NCBI GenBank assembly: GCA_016124315.1
Contig: WGNW01000001.1
Span: forward strand, 62,001-126,000
Reading direction: 5' to 3'
Length of the DNA: 64,000 nt
Origin: Alphaproteobacteria bacterium
Lineage (GTDB): Bacteria > Pseudomonadota > Alphaproteobacteria > SMXS01
The position numbers were made by a program, and so were the translations under genes. Under the pieces are notes generated by a model, which saw only the letters and a program-made list of their open reading frames with translations, made no database searches and had not been told where the DNA came from. This document shows positions 28,255-36,795 of this stretch, in pieces. Numbering within the stretch: position 1 is the first letter of the stretch; the number at the start of each line of letters is the position of its first letter.

Positions 28255-29481
28255 TCAGGCTCCGGCCAGCCGGCGCAGCGCCGCCTCGCCGGCCGCCCGG
28301 CCGGTGGCGAAGCACGCCTGCAGCAGGTAGCCGCCGGTGGGCGCCTCCCAGTCCAGCATCTCGCCCGCCGCGTAGACGCCGGGCAGGGCGCGCAGCATCA
28401 GGTCGTCGTCCAGCCCGTCGAGGCCCAGCCCGCCCGCCGTCGAGATGGCGCGTGCCAGCGGCTGGGTGCCGGTCAGGATCAGCGCCACGTCCTTGACAGC
28501 GGCGGCGAGCGCCGCGGCCTCCGCCGGCAGGCCGACGCCGCTTGCCTCCCGCATCAGATTGACCTCCACGGGCGACAGGGCGGCGGCCTTGCGCAGGAAA
28601 TTGGAAAGCGACTGGCCCCGGCGCGGTCGCGCCAGCCTTTCCGCCAGCCGGGCGGCGGTCATGTCGGGCCGCAGGTCCACATGGAGGACGGCGCTGCCGT
28701 CGCGCGCGACCGCCTCCCGCGGCGCCGGGCCCAGGGCGTAAAGGGCGCCGCCCTCGATGCCGTAGGCGGTGACGACCGCGTCGCCCCGCGATGTGGCGCC
28801 ATCACAGGCGAGGGCGACGTTCTTCAGCGGCTGCCCGGCGAAGCGGTCGCGGAACAGGTCGCTCCAGCCGACCGCGTAGCCACAATTGGCCGGGCGGAGC
28901 GGCGTCACCGGCGCGCCCAGCGCCCGCAGGACCGCGGCCCAGCCGCCGTCGGCGCCGAGCCGTGGCCAGCTCGCGCCGCCCAGTGCCAGGACGGTGACGT
29001 CCGGGCGGGCGGTGATGTCGCCGGCCGGTGTCCGGAACAGCAGCGCGCCGTCCCCGGTCCAGCCCTGCCAGCGGTGGCGCGGCCGGAACGCCACGCCGCA
29101 GCCGGCGAGGCGGGCAAGCCAGGCGCGCAGCAGCGGCGAGGCCTTCATGGCGCGGGGAAACACCCGGCCGCTGGACCCGACGAAGGTCGGCTGACCCAGG
29201 CCCTCGGCCCACGCCACCAGCGCCGCGGGCGGGAACGCCCGGATCAGCGGCGCGAGCCGCTCGTGGGCCGCGCCGTAGCGGGCGAGGAAGCTCTCCAGCG
29301 GCTCGGAATGGGTGAGGTTGAGGCCGCCGCGGCCGGCCATCAGCAGCTTGCGGCCCATGGTGGGCATGGCGTCGTAGACGGTCACCGCCGCGCCGCCCAG
29401 GCCGAGCACTTCCGCCGCCATCAGCCCGGCGGGGCCGCCGCCGACGATCGCGGCCTGCTTATTTCGGTATTCGGAATCCAT
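28255..29481 (-). CDS. NAD(P)/FAD-dependent oxidoreductase, HI0933/BaiN type (TIGR03862-like)
   Basis: Protein of 408 residues. AAIVGGGPAGLMAAEVLGLGG binds FAD near the N-terminus; MGRKLLMAGRGGLNLTHSE is the family signature of HI0933-like flavoproteins. GGASWPRLGADGGW and the C-terminal AGEMLDWEAPTGGYLLQACFATGRAAGEAA complete the pattern. The layout matches the TIGR03862 subfamily better than the longer general family. Biochemical role is unclear; the related BaiN reduces bile-acid enones. It converges on the Rieske oxygenase with only six bases between stops. Confidence 0.85.
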   Translation of the reverse strand: MDSEYRNKQAAIVGGGPAGLMAAEVLGLGGAAVTVYDAMPTMGRKLLMAGRGGLNLTHSEPLESFLARYGAAHERLAPLIRAFPPAALVAWAEGLGQPTFVGSSGRVFPRAMKASPLLRAWLARLAGCGVAFRPRHRWQGWTGDGALLFRTPAGDITARPDVTVLALGGASWPRLGADGGWAAVLRALGAPVTPLRPANCGYAVGWSDLFRDRFAGQPLKNVALACDGATSRGDAVVTAYGIEGGALYALGPAPREAVARDGSAVLHVDLRPDMTAARLAERLARPRRGQSLSNFLRKAAALSPVEVNLMREASGVGLPAEAAALAAAVKDVALILTGTQPLARAISTAGGLGLDGLDDDLMLRALPGVYAAGEMLDWEAPTGGYLLQACFATGRAAGEAALRRLAGA

Positions 29482-29529
29482 GACCGGACGGACTTATGCC
29501 GCAGCCGGCCGCCGCTGTCAGCTTCCGGA

Positions 29530-30249
29530 TCAGTCGCCCCGCGCCGCCGCCAGGATCGGCCCGCCATGGGCGCCCTGCAGCAGCACTGCCCAGGCCATGC
29601 CGTCGCCGGGCGGCGACAGGCCGACGGTGAGCGGCTGGCCGGTCCAGCGGGCCAGCCTTGTCAGGTCGTGCACCACGTTCTTGTGGGGCAGGGTGCGGCC
29701 GCCGTTCTCGCCGCGGCGCACCGGCACCTGGACCACGCGCGGGTCGTAGCGCACCAGCCAGAGGTCGGCGCCGCCCTCGGGCGCCGCGCCGGCGCCGACG
29801 GCGATCCTGCTATCGCCCACGGTGAGCGACGGGCCGGCCGGATCGCGACCGGCGGCCTCGATGGCGGCGTCGACGGCCCGGCGCTTCGAGCCGACCACGT
29901 CGATGTGGCCGTTCACCACCATCTGCGGCGTGTAGACGCTGTCGTTGCCCAGTCGCGGCGCATAGTCGCGCTGGCGGCGGGTGAACTGCGGGCTGGCGAA
30001 GGTGTCCTTCCAGCCCAGGTCGTCCCAGTAGGTGACGCCGAAGCTGAGGGCGATGACGTTCGGCCGCTCGCTCAGCACCGCCAGGTAGTCGTTGGCCGGC
30101 GGGCACGACGAGCAGCCCTGGCTGGTGAACAGTTCGACCACGACGGGCTCGCGCGCCTGCGCCTGCGCCGGCAGCAGCACGGCGACGACGGTCGCCGCCA
30201 GGGCGGCCCGTATGCCGGCAAGGAGACTGCCTCGGAGCAGAAGGAGCAT
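29530..30249 (-). CDS. Secreted DUF1223 protein (thioredoxin-like, CxxC)
   Basis: Protein of 239 residues with a signal peptide of about 32 residues ending in AQAQA. The mature protein opens with VVVELFTSQGCSSCPPAND, whose CSSC lies where thioredoxin has its active site. YWDDLGWKDTFASPQFTRRQRDYA and VYTPQMVVNGHIDVVGS are hallmarks of DUF1223. The family is periplasmic and common in alphaproteobacteria; function is unproven, with redox chemistry likely. Confidence 0.85.
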   Translation of the reverse strand: MLLLLRGSLLAGIRAALAATVVAVLLPAQAQAREPVVVELFTSQGCSSCPPANDYLAVLSERPNVIALSFGVTYWDDLGWKDTFASPQFTRRQRDYAPRLGNDSVYTPQMVVNGHIDVVGSKRRAVDAAIEAAGRDPAGPSLTVGDSRIAVGAGAAPEGGADLWLVRYDPRVVQVPVRRGENGGRTLPHKNVVHDLTRLARWTGQPLTVGLSPPGDGMAWAVLLQGAHGGPILAAARGD

Positions 30250-30300
30250 GGGGAACTTGCCTTTCGTTGTCCGGTCTATTCGCCGGCGGACGGCTCGGGG

Positions 30301-30840
30301 TTACGTCCGAGGCGGAAGTGGCCAGTCGCGGCTGACGCCGAAATCGGCGGTGCCGCGCCCGCCGCGGTGCAGCGACGGCTGGCCTCTCAGAAAATCGTCG
30401 GCCGGCGCGTCGGTGCGCGCCCAGTCGACGATTTCCCGGCGTCGGGCGATCTTCCAGGCGCCTGCCCGGTTCTCGTACTCGTCCACGTATCGCCCGGCAA
30501 CGATCAGGTCCTTGTCCTCGCCGTCTTCCACAATGCGGTGCCAGGCCAGGAAATAGACCTCGCCCGTCGCCGTGTCGCCTTCGACGCGGATGTCCATCTG
30601 GCCGACCAGGTGCTGGCTTGCCTTGCAGGCCGACAGGAAGGTCTGCGCGAAGGCGACGTACGCGTCGGGCCCGCCGCTGAACAGGCCGGCATCGACGAAG
30701 GCATCGTCGTGGAATGCCCGGCGCTGGACGTCCGGCAGCAGGCGATCCTGCCCGCGCATGTAGTCCATCACGGCTTGCTGGATGTCGCGGCGGGCGGCCA
30801 GATCGCGCAGTTCCGCCTCGATGTCCATTCCCCCGGTCAC
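30301..30840 (-). CDS. SnoaL/NTF2-like protein in a P450 operon
   Basis: Protein of 179 residues if GTG 30840 is used; that codon overlaps the P450 stop (GTGA), with GGGG seven bases upstream. ATG 30828 is the alternative start. Helices with RRDIQQAVMDYMRGQDRL, then AFHDDAFVDAGLFSGG and a beta sheet including RIVEDGEDKDLIVAGRYVDEYENR form an NTF2-like domain. Translational coupling to the P450 suggests it acts on the same substrate, perhaps as a dehydratase, isomerase or binding protein. Confidence 0.78.
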   Translation of the reverse strand: MTGGMDIEAELRDLAARRDIQQAVMDYMRGQDRLLPDVQRRAFHDDAFVDAGLFSGGPDAYVAFAQTFLSACKASQHLVGQMDIRVEGDTATGEVYFLAWHRIVEDGEDKDLIVAGRYVDEYENRAGAWKIARRREIVDWARTDAPADDFLRGQPSLHRGGRGTADFGVSRDWPLPPRT

Positions 30841-32099
30841 CGGTCTGCCCCAAGCCGGGCGTCGAACGTCACGTGCAGGTTCTTGAGCGCGCGGTGCATG
30901 ATGCTCCGCATGTGGCTGAAGTCGTTACTGCCCGGCTCCAGCCGGAGATCGTCCAGGCGGTCGAGCAGCGCCTTGAAGCCCCAGTACATTTCGCGCCTGG
31001 CGAGCGGGGCGCCGATGCAGTGGTGAACGCCGGAGCCGAAGGCGAGATGGGATCCGGCATTGCGCCGGTCCAGGTCGAAGGAGGCCGGACAGGCGAAATG
31101 CCGCTCATCCCGGTTCGCCGCGCCGTAACGGAGTTGAATGACAGCGCCCTTGGGGATGGTGACGCCGTGGAGTTCGATGTCGCGGCCGGCGACCCGAAAC
31201 AGTCCCTGGACCGGGCTTTCGACCCGCAGCACCTCTTCGATGAAGGGCCGCAGATAGGTCTCCTGGTCGGCCTTGAGCCGGGCGTACCATTCCTCGTGCT
31301 GGCACAGCAGCATGACGCCGGCAGACAGGGAGTTGGTGGTCGTCTCGCTGCCTGCCACGAAGATGTCGGCGAGCAGGTGCGTGAACAGCTCCTCGTCGCT
31401 GAGGGTCAGTCCGTCGGACATGGTCGTGTTGACCAGGTCGCTGAGCACCGTGCCGTCCGGAGTCTCGCGCAGCCGGTCCATGATCTGTTTGAGGTAGTGC
31501 TGCGCCTCGATCTCCATCTCCACAGCGCGCGCGTCTTCCTCTTCCGACAGCAGCATGCCGAGCCGATTGATCCAGGCGTCGGTCCATTCCTTGATTTTCC
31601 AGGCTTCCGCCCGGGGCACGCCGACCTGGGTGCCGATGACGATCAGCGGCAGCGGAACGGCGAAGTGCCTGACGATGTCGCAGCGCCCGTCGGCGGCGAA
31701 CGCGTCGACCAGCTGGTACGCGGTGTCGCGGACGAAGTCGTCGACCTCCTTGATCTTGCCGGCCCGGAACGCCCTTTCGAAGACCTTACGCACCTCGCGG
31801 TGCCGGGAATCCGGTAGCATCAGGATGCTCGGGCCCGGCACCCAGCCGGCGTCGGCGAAGCGGCGGCGCGCCCTTTCGGCGCGCTCGGCCTGCACCTTGT
31901 CACGAAGGCGTATCGTGAAATCCTCGCAGATGTAGGTCCGGGTATCCAGCAACGCCTGCCTGACGTCCTCGTATCGCGACAGGATGTAGAAGCCGCCCAC
32001 GGGATCGAGAAAGACCGGAGAGTCGTCCAGCAGGCGCTGGTATGCCGGATAGGGGCATTCGACGACGGCCGGATCCATGAAGGTAAGGTTTCTGGTCAT
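30837..32099 (-). CDS. Cytochrome P450 (second of three)
   Basis: Protein of 420 residues. I-helix FVAGSETTTNSL, K-helix EEVLRVESPVQG and heme loop FGSGVHHCIGAPLARREMYWG with Cys361 as ligand. Transcribed as part of an operon: an EthD-domain gene upstream (four-base gap) and an NTF2-like gene overlapping its stop. P450 plus EthD recalls the ethRABCD locus for fuel-ether degradation, but the ferredoxin and reductase genes of that locus are missing here. A divergent TetR gene is the probable regulator. Confidence 0.9.
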   Translation of the reverse strand: MTRNLTFMDPAVVECPYPAYQRLLDDSPVFLDPVGGFYILSRYEDVRQALLDTRTYICEDFTIRLRDKVQAERAERARRRFADAGWVPGPSILMLPDSRHREVRKVFERAFRAGKIKEVDDFVRDTAYQLVDAFAADGRCDIVRHFAVPLPLIVIGTQVGVPRAEAWKIKEWTDAWINRLGMLLSEEEDARAVEMEIEAQHYLKQIMDRLRETPDGTVLSDLVNTTMSDGLTLSDEELFTHLLADIFVAGSETTTNSLSAGVMLLCQHEEWYARLKADQETYLRPFIEEVLRVESPVQGLFRVAGRDIELHGVTIPKGAVIQLRYGAANRDERHFACPASFDLDRRNAGSHLAFGSGVHHCIGAPLARREMYWGFKALLDRLDDLRLEPGSNDFSHMRSIMHRALKNLHVTFDARLGADR

Positions 32100-32103
32100 G
32101 GTC

Positions 32104-32826
32104 TCATCTCGTCTGGGGCCACAGCACCGGTTCCTCCCGGCAGACCATCACGCCGACGGAGTCGGGGTTGCACAGTCCGCCGGCCGTCCCATCGGTCCGG
32201 GTTTCCCAGGCGGCTCGGAACGTATCGAGATCGGGCCAGTAGCTGGCCTCCACGCCATCGTAGGACTGGACGCCCTTGAAAGCGTCCCCTGCGGCGCCGA
32301 GCGCGGCGATGTCGATAGCCAGGTGGCGGGTCAGGCGCACCGGCGTCGGGCCGTCGGGAAACAGGAAGGGACGCGCCTGGCCGGCCCACTCGGTGAAATG
32401 GGCGAGGGACAGGTCCGGCGCCCGACGGACGAAAACCATCGCCTTCACCATGGTGGTCGTGACCGCGCGCCCCGGTCCTTCGTCGACCACGTGTTCGTGG
32501 GCGAGCAGCGCCTGGGACCGGCCGTCCATGAAGTTGGGCTCGTCCAGGTAGGCGCCTTCCAGGTATTCGGGAGCGGTGCCGAGCTGGGCGAGCGCCGCCG
32601 GCCCGCTGGTCCAGAGTTCCGGCGACCCGTCGCAGACGGGATCCAGGCCGGCGATGTCGGCGTCGATGCGGTGGTTCTGCTGGTAGGCGCGCATGATTCC
32701 CGGTGCGATCAGCCGCAGCGACAGGTCCCGGTGAACGGTGCCCCAGTGCTGGCTGAATTCGGCCAGCGTCAGATCCGGCCTGCGCCGCAGCAGTCCGATC
32801 AGTTTCACCTGCTTTCCGGAGTCCAT
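32104..32826 (-). CDS. EthD-domain protein with two repeats
   Basis: Protein of 240 residues from ATG 32826 (GGGGAG upstream). Two EthD-like dimeric alpha-beta barrel units are visible: residues about 5-110 (LIGLLRRRPDLTLAEFSQHWGTVHRDL) and about 125-225 (AMVFVRRAPDLSLAHFTEWAGQARPFL). Each has the hydrophobic strand, the R-R-x-D-L-x-L-x-x-F-x-x-W helix start, and a following beta pair. EthD is needed for ethyl tert-butyl ether breakdown with a P450, though its activity is unknown. It is the first gene of the P450 operon. Confidence 0.8.
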   Translation of the reverse strand: MDSGKQVKLIGLLRRRPDLTLAEFSQHWGTVHRDLSLRLIAPGIMRAYQQNHRIDADIAGLDPVCDGSPELWTSGPAALAQLGTAPEYLEGAYLDEPNFMDGRSQALLAHEHVVDEGPGRAVTTTMVKAMVFVRRAPDLSLAHFTEWAGQARPFLFPDGPTPVRLTRHLAIDIAALGAAGDAFKGVQSYDGVEASYWPDLDTFRAAWETRTDGTAGGLCNPDSVGVMVCREEPVLWPQTR

Positions 32827-32943
32827 CGCGTCTCCCCATTTTGCGATACACCCGCCGGGCGCAATTCCCGGACGAACGTCTGACTTGTTTCCCATTATTG
32901 ATGCAGCTAGTTCTGTTAGGCAAGCAAGACCGGTTGAGGAGTC

Positions 32944-33645
32944 ATGGAGCAGAAGGAGCAGGGCGCGCCCGCCCGTCGTTACAATCCGGAGCAGACGCGT
33001 GCCGTGATCCTGGACGCGGCAGAGCAGCTGTTCGCGGAGCATGGCTACGAAGGCGCGTCGATCCGCGACATCGCTTCCCTGGCCAGCTTCCGGCTGGGCA
33101 TGATCACCTATCATTTCGGCACCAAGGAGGAGCTCTTCCGGCAGGTCATCGCGCGCCGGGCCGACGACTACGTGTCGGCGACAGCGACCTCGCTCGACGC
33201 AGCCGTTTCCCGGGCAGACGGCGCACCGGGAACCGAGGCCGTCATCCGCGCCTATCTGCAGCCCGCTATCGAACTGTCCGCGCGGGGCGGCGCGGGATGG
33301 AAGAACTACCTGCAGCTCCTGGCGCGCGCCATGAATACCCGCCAGCACGAGGCCTTCCTGGAACCGGTGCTGCGCACCTACGATCCGCTCGTGCGCAAGA
33401 TCGTCGCGGTCTTCCGACTCAGCCGCCCGGAAATGGACGAGGCGCAGTTGCACTGGGCGTTCTATTTCCTGCAGGCGGCCTTCATCCACATCCTGGTGGA
33501 GGCCGGCATCGTCGACCGGCACTCGCACGGCCTGTGCCGGTCATCCGACCTCGATGCGATCCTGGACGAAATGGTGCCGTTCTTCGCCGCCGGGTTTGAT
33601 CGGCTCGCCCGCCACGCGCCGGCCGCCGCTGCCTCGCGCCGATAG
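32944..33645 (+). CDS. TetR-family transcriptional regulator
   Basis: Protein of 233 residues; ATG after TTGAGGAG. The N-terminal helix-turn-helix is clear: AVILDAAEQLFAEHGYEGASIRDIASLASFRLGMITYHFGTKEELF (about residues 20-66, seen in segments). The C-terminal ligand domain resembles the CerR/YbiH-like class. It is divergent from the EthD-P450-NTF2 operon with a 117-bp gap, so it likely represses that operon and itself. The inducer is unknown. No clear palindrome was found in the gap. Confidence 0.88.
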   Translation: MEQKEQGAPARRYNPEQTRAVILDAAEQLFAEHGYEGASIRDIASLASFRLGMITYHFGTKEELFRQVIARRADDYVSATATSLDAAVSRADGAPGTEAVIRAYLQPAIELSARGGAGWKNYLQLLARAMNTRQHEAFLEPVLRTYDPLVRKIVAVFRLSRPEMDEAQLHWAFYFLQAAFIHILVEAGIVDRHSHGLCRSSDLDAILDEMVPFFAAGFDRLARHAPAAAASRR

Positions 33646-33647
33646 AG

Positions 33648-34874
33648 TCAGGCGGTCTCGAAGCGGTCGGCGCGGCGCAGCTGGGGGAACAGCCGCATCC
33701 AAAGCAGCGCCGTCCCCACCGTGAGCGAGCCGCCCAGGATGCCCGCGGCGATCACCCCCAGCAGCCCGCCCATCATGCCGGCCCAGAACTCGCCCAGCTG
33801 GTTGGAGGTGCCGATGGCCAGGAAGTTCACGGCGTTCACCCGGCCGCGCACCTCGTCGGGCGTCTGCAGCAGCACCAGCGAGCTGCGGATCACCACGCTG
33901 ACGTTGTCGGCGGCGCCCATCACCACCAGCGCGGCGCAGGACAGCCAGAAGAGCTTGGAAACGGCGAAGACGACGGTGCACAGCCCGAAGATGACGACGG
34001 AGGCGAACATCTTGCGGCCGATATGCCGCTTGATGTCGAAGCGCGCCAGCACCGCCGCGGTTCCCAGCGCGCCCACCGCCGGCATGGCGCGCAGCACGCC
34101 CAGACCCCACGGCCCGGTGTGCAGGATGTCGCGGGCGAAGATGGGCAGCAGGGCGACCAGACCGCCCAGCAGCACCGCCACCAGGTCGAGGGAGATGGTG
34201 CCCAGCATCACCGGCCGGCTCCAGATGAAGGTCAGGCCGCCCAGCACCGACTTCACCGTCACCGGCTCGCGCGAGGGCGCGCGGCGCTCCAGCCGGATCA
34301 TCACCGTGGCGAGGGAGGCGGCCAGGAAGCACGCGCCGGCGGCGCCGAACGGCACGTAGGCGCCGACGGCATAGAGCACGCCGCCGGCCGACGGGCCGAC
34401 GATCAGCGCGGTCTGGAACGCCGACGACGACACCGCCATGGCGCGGGGCAGCAGCGGGGTGGGCACGACGCCCGGCAGCAGCGCCGACAGGGTCGGCGAG
34501 ATGAACGCCTGCGCCGCGCCGAGCGCGGCGACCGCCCCGTAGATCAGTCCCACCGTCAGCCATCCGCCCAGCATGCCGGCGACCAGGAACGCCAGGGCCG
34601 CGCTCTCGACCAGCTGGCAGACGATCACGATGCGCCGCCGGTCGTAGCGGTCGGCGAGGTGGCCGGTGACCAGGGTCAGCGCCAGCATGGGCAGGAACTG
34701 CGCCAGGCCGATGAGGCCCAGCGCGTAGGCGCTGCCGGTCATGTCGTAGACCCGCCAGCCGATGGCGACGGAGGTGATCTGGAACCCCATCGCCATCAGC
34801 ACGCGGGAGATCCAGTACCAGACGAACGCGGGATGCCGCAGCAGCCCGTCCCGCGTCCCGGTCGTGTCGCCCAC
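33648..34874 (-). CDS. MFS transporter (EntS/MFS_3-like efflux)
   Basis: About 408 residues from GTG 34874-34872, which shares one base with the stop of the upstream amidohydrolase (TAGTG). Twelve hydrophobic segments; the loop 2-3 motif is GHLADRYDRRRI, and a second-half RFDIKRHIGRKMF is seen. The MFS_3 pattern is clear in NQLGEFWAGMMGGLLG near the C-terminus. Probably exports or imports the compound handled by the amidohydrolase with which it is coupled. Convergent with the TetR gene, two bases between stops. Confidence 0.85.
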   Translation of the reverse strand: MGDTTGTRDGLLRHPAFVWYWISRVLMAMGFQITSVAIGWRVYDMTGSAYALGLIGLAQFLPMLALTLVTGHLADRYDRRRIVIVCQLVESAALAFLVAGMLGGWLTVGLIYGAVAALGAAQAFISPTLSALLPGVVPTPLLPRAMAVSSSAFQTALIVGPSAGGVLYAVGAYVPFGAAGACFLAASLATVMIRLERRAPSREPVTVKSVLGGLTFIWSRPVMLGTISLDLVAVLLGGLVALLPIFARDILHTGPWGLGVLRAMPAVGALGTAAVLARFDIKRHIGRKMFASVVIFGLCTVVFAVSKLFWLSCAALVVMGAADNVSVVIRSSLVLLQTPDEVRGRVNAVNFLAIGTSNQLGEFWAGMMGGLLGVIAAGILGGSLTVGTALLWMRLFPQLRRADRFETA

Positions 34875-35926
34875 TAGGCGACCGAGAGCCGGTAGACCCG
34901 GCTGGCGGTGCCGGAGAACAGCGCGGTCTTGTCCGCCTCGGAGAAGTCGGCGGTCATGCGCTTGAACGAATTCCACAGCGCCCTGTAGGAGCAACAGGAC
35001 TTGTCGACCGGGAAGTTGCTCTCGAACATCGAGCGGTCCGGCCCGAACCGGTCGATGACGTGCAGGTACCAGTCGCGGGTCGCGGCGCACAGTGCCTCGG
35101 AGGTGGGCGGCAGCGCCCGCGTCTCGAAGCCGAAGCCGCAGATGGGCATGGTGAGCCCGCCCACCTTGACGGCCACGTTGGGGCACTCCGCCAGGGCGGC
35201 GATGTCGGCCTTCCAGCCGGGCATGATCTCGGCGTGGCGGCCGGCATAGGGGCCGATGCCGAGCACGCCGCCCACGTGGTCGAGGACGATCTGCGTGTCC
35301 GGGACGGCCTTCGCCAGGTCGGTCAGTTCGCGGATCTGCGGGTGGTAGAGCCAGGCGTCGAAGCTCAGGCCGTAGCGCCCCAGGGTGCGCACGCCCTCGC
35401 GGAAATCCGCATCGGCCATCAGGCCGGGCGGCGGCACGGGGCGCGCCGGTGGCGGCTTGGCGGGGTCCCAGCCGGCCGCCACCATGATCGCGCGGTCGAC
35501 CGACGGGTCGGTGTCGGTGGCGACCGAATGGCGGATGCCGCGGAAGCGCGCCCGCGCCCGCTCCAGGTGCGCCTCCAGCACCCCGGCGACGGCGGCGCCG
35601 AGGCGCAGGTTGGCGTGGCCGACGATGCCGGCGCAGGCGCGGGTCGGGCCGTAGGTGCCGCTGGCGCTCATCGCCGCCACGCCGTTGACGAACTCGGTCT
35701 CGCCCACCGGCCGCAGGTGCTCCGGCCCGTCCGCCCGGTGCATGGAGGCGGCCTGCACGTAGACGGTGGCGACGACGTTGTGGCCGTCCATGTCGGCCAG
35801 GTACTCGTCCAGCAGGTAGCGGAAGCCGGGGCGCTGCCAGAGGTGGTGATGGGGGTCGACGATCGGCCGGTCCGGCTCGATCGCTTCCTCATGCACCCGG
35901 TCGAGCCATTCCTGTCGCGGCGCCAT
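34874..35926 (-). CDS. Amidohydrolase family 2 (COG3618-type metal-dependent hydrolase)
   Basis: Protein of 350 residues. IVDPHHHLWQRPGFRYL gives the first metal-ligand pair and the start typical of lactonase-like amidohydrolases. FRGIRHSVATDTDP, FDAWLYHPQIREL, IVLDHVGGVLGIG, NVAVKVGGLTMPICGFGF and SMFESNFPVDK follow in order, the last holding the Asp-region near the end. Such enzymes hydrolyse sugar lactones or act as decarboxylases/dicarboxylate lactonases. It is coupled to the MFS gene downstream. Substrate not known. Confidence 0.83.
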   Translation of the reverse strand: MAPRQEWLDRVHEEAIEPDRPIVDPHHHLWQRPGFRYLLDEYLADMDGHNVVATVYVQAASMHRADGPEHLRPVGETEFVNGVAAMSASGTYGPTRACAGIVGHANLRLGAAVAGVLEAHLERARARFRGIRHSVATDTDPSVDRAIMVAAGWDPAKPPPARPVPPPGLMADADFREGVRTLGRYGLSFDAWLYHPQIRELTDLAKAVPDTQIVLDHVGGVLGIGPYAGRHAEIMPGWKADIAALAECPNVAVKVGGLTMPICGFGFETRALPPTSEALCAATRDWYLHVIDRFGPDRSMFESNFPVDKSCCSYRALWNSFKRMTADFSEADKTALFSGTASRVYRLSVA

Positions 35927-36012
35927 GCCTCACCTCCCGTCGGTATTCCCCGGCGCAAGGATAGGCGGCATCGGCGCCGCGCCCAACGTCTTTCGCGGGA
36001 GGACGGCTCGGC

Positions 36013-36750
36013 TCAGCGCCACTCTACCTTCTGGTCCAGCATGCCGGGCACGTGGCGGCGGTAGAGGTCGAGCATGTTCTGCATGTGGCTGGTCATCTCG
36101 TCGCGCGCCGCCGCGCCGTCGCCGTCGATGATCGCGCGGGCGATGGCGATGTGCTCGCCCGAGGCCTGCTCCACCATTTCCGAGGTGTTGATGCTGGCCA
36201 GGATGTGCTCGGTGATGATCGAGCCCACGGCGCTGGCGAACAGGGCGAGCACCGGGTTGCCCGACAGCCGGTTGACGGCGGGATGGAAGGTGTTGGCGTG
36301 GCGCTCGGCCTTGCGGCGCGCCACCGGGTCGCTGAACGAGCAGTCGTGCTCGGCGATGCAGGGCATCAGCGCCGCCTCGGCTTCCTCGGGCGTGCTGCGC
36401 AGCGCCGCCAGTTCCGCCAGCTTGGGGTACACCACCATCATGAACTCGTTGAGGTCGTTGTAGGTGGCGCCGGCCATGCGCAAGAACAGGCTCAGCGTCT
36501 GCCCCAGCCGCGCCGGGTCGACGGTCCCCACCTCCGGGCCGCCCTTCGGCCCCTGCCGGATGTTGACCAGGCCCTGCACCTCGAGCAGGCGCAGCGCCTC
36601 GCGCAGGGAGGCGCGGCCGACGCCCAGTTCCTGCAGCATCGCCGCCTCGGACTCCAGCACGTCGCCGGGCCGGAGCTGCCGGTCGGAAATCCGCCGGACG
36701 ATCTCCCGGGCCACAAGCTCGGACGTCTTCAGGCTGCGCGGCTTGTTCAT
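36013..36750 (-). CDS. GntR-family regulator with FCD ligand domain
   Basis: Protein of 245 residues. Winged helix domain at about 8-75: SELVAREIVRRISDRQLRPGDVLESEAAMLQELGVGRASLREALRLLEVQGLV. The C-terminal FCD domain (about 95-235) has the metal-binding Asp and His residues expected (EHDCSF, HANTFHPAVNRLS, GEHIAIARAI). It probably controls the flanking amidohydrolase/MFS or thiolase/CoA-transferase genes in response to an acid or acyl compound. An inverted repeat lies just upstream of its start (36765-36778). Confidence 0.88.
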   Translation of the reverse strand: MNKPRSLKTSELVAREIVRRISDRQLRPGDVLESEAAMLQELGVGRASLREALRLLEVQGLVNIRQGPKGGPEVGTVDPARLGQTLSLFLRMAGATYNDLNEFMMVVYPKLAELAALRSTPEEAEAALMPCIAEHDCSFSDPVARRKAERHANTFHPAVNRLSGNPVLALFASAVGSIITEHILASINTSEMVEQASGEHIAIARAIIDGDGAAARDEMTSHMQNMLDLYRRHVPGMLDQKVEWR

Positions 36751-36764
36751 CGCTCTCCGCGGGA

Positions 36765-36785
36765 CGGGAATTTTCCCGATTCGGG
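36765..36785. promoter_or_regulatory. Overlapping inverted repeats before the GntR regulator gene
   Basis: CGGGAA-TT-TTCCCG (36765-36778) overlaps CCCGA-T-TCGGG (36775-36785). Both lie 15 to 35 bases upstream of the regulator's ATG, a position suited to autoregulation. It is not the TGGTnnnACCA pattern of FadR. Confidence 0.3.
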
Positions 36786-36795
36786 CCGGATCATA

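Noticed and set aside
30837-32826. Full ethRABCD fuel-ether locus
   Set aside because: Only the P450, the EthD-domain protein and a regulator of another family (TetR rather than AraC-type EthR) are present; ferredoxin and reductase genes are absent.
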